From positions 1 to 6,184 of the forward strand of contig JBFGCM010000132.1 in NCBI GenBank assembly GCA_041581135.1: a stretch of DNA of 6,184 nucleotides. Direction: 5' to 3'. A program made the position numbers and the translations under genes. Shown piece by piece: positions 5,836 to 6,184 of the stretch. The notes beneath the pieces were generated by a model. It was not told where the DNA came from and made no database searches. It saw nothing but the letters and a program-made list of their open reading frames with translations. The stretch's first letter is position 1, and each line of letters begins with the position of its first letter. Origin of the DNA: JBFGCM01 sp041581135. Lineage in GTDB: Bacteria > Actinomycetota > Acidimicrobiia > Spongiisociales > UBA5794.

Positions 5836-6184
5836 GTGACGTCCCCCAATGCCAACATCGAGGCGATCTACCCGGTGACACCGGTGCAGAACGGGATCCT
5901 GTTCCACACGCTGTATGCCCCAGACTCCCCCCTCTACATCCAGCAGTACACGTGCCGGTTCGACGGTGATCTCGACGTGGCGGCGTTCACCGCCGCCTGG
6001 CAGCACGTCATCGATCGCCATGCCCCGCTGCGTTCCTTGCTCACCTGGGAGGGCCGCGACCAGCCGCTCCAGATCGTGCGCCGGACCGTGACTCCCGACT
6101 GGAAGCTCGAGGATTGGCGGGACCGCGCCGACTCGGACGAGGCACTGGAGGAGTTCCTGGAGCGCGACCGTAGTGCGGGCTTCG
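5836..6184 (+). CDS. NRPS beginning with a condensation-family domain, 3' partial
   Basis: 116 complete codons are visible, still open at the window end. The start is GTG 5836 (MTSPNANIEAIYPVTP), with GAGGA 7 bases upstream and 20 bases after the stop of the previous NRPS. The sequence is the N-terminal part of a C-family domain: the C1 motif as YPVTPVQNGILFHTLY (residues 12-27), a strand around YIQQYTCRF, and the C2 motif as RHAPLRS, ending in SAGF just before where the third motif would be approached. The active-site HHxxxDG lies beyond the window, so activity and subtype (LCL, dual epimerization/condensation, or epimerization) cannot be judged. The opening IEAIYPVTPVQxGILFH belongs to the style of C domains found after a PCP in modular enzymes, here separated onto its own polypeptide. 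It should accept the aminoacyl/peptidyl chain from the GGDSI PCP upstream. Confidence 0.92.
   Translation, partial: MTSPNANIEAIYPVTPVQNGILFHTLYAPDSPLYIQQYTCRFDGDLDVAAFTAAWQHVIDRHAPLRSLLTWEGRDQPLQIVRRTVTPDWKLEDWRDRADSDEALEEFLERDRSAGF

Noticed and set aside
5822..5838. ATG at 5822 as start of the downstream NRPS
   Set aside because: It is out of frame with the C domain and meets TGA after five codons.
3755..5881. Open frame of about 700 codons on the - strand covering the PP-loop insert
   Set aside because: Same explanation: it mirrors the sense codons, runs across the gene boundary, and shows no domain or convincing ribosome binding site.

Overview
This window lies inside a nonribosomal peptide synthetase (NRPS) biosynthetic cluster read entirely on the + strand. 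Base composition is roughly two-thirds G+C by eye. Genes are packed with ATGA/GTGA-type overlaps, and GTG starts are used, which suggests a high-GC bacterium. An actinobacterium is my first guess (possibly a less-studied lineage such as Acidimicrobiia), but a myxobacterium or other high-GC phylum cannot be excluded from this sequence alone.

Layout: (1) positions 1-1296, the 3' part of a stand-alone adenylation (A) domain gene, cut at its 5' end by the window; (2) 1311-1571, a free-standing acyl/peptidyl carrier protein; (3) 1568-5815, a large single-module NRPS of 1415 residues, ordered condensation (C) - adenylation (A) - carrier (PCP), with a foreign PP-loop ATPase domain of about 345 residues inserted into the A domain; (4) 5836-6184, the start of the next NRPS gene, which opens with a C-type domain and runs off the window. 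No gap exceeds 20 bases, so there is no room for promoters or terminators between the genes. They read as one translationally coupled operon.

Proposed working: the stand-alone A domain activates a starter acid (pocket code read as D-L-L-N-L-G-V-G-V-K, somewhat like the RedM/PltF prolyl-carrier-protein ligase group) and loads it on the small carrier protein. The C domain of the large protein then joins it to an amino acid held on its own PCP. The pocket of that module's A domain reads D-L-T-K-I-G-E-V-G-K, one conservative change from the textbook asparagine code. The product passes to the C domain of the following protein.

The standout is the insert between core motifs A8 and A9 of the asparagine A domain. 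It is a complete PP-loop (SGGKDS) adenine-nucleotide alpha-hydrolase domain, with an N-terminal CxxC-x16-CxxC metal knuckle and a second CxxC plus a distant Cys, recalling [4Fe-4S]-dependent tRNA thiolases (TtcA/TtuA) and the WbpG-type N-acetyl-sugar amidotransferases. The known insertions at this site that I recall are methyltransferases and oxidases. A PP-loop ATPase here suggests on-line chemistry on an amide carbonyl (thioamide, amidine or nitrile formation), most simply on the Asn side chain. That chemistry is inference; the domain architecture is directly visible.
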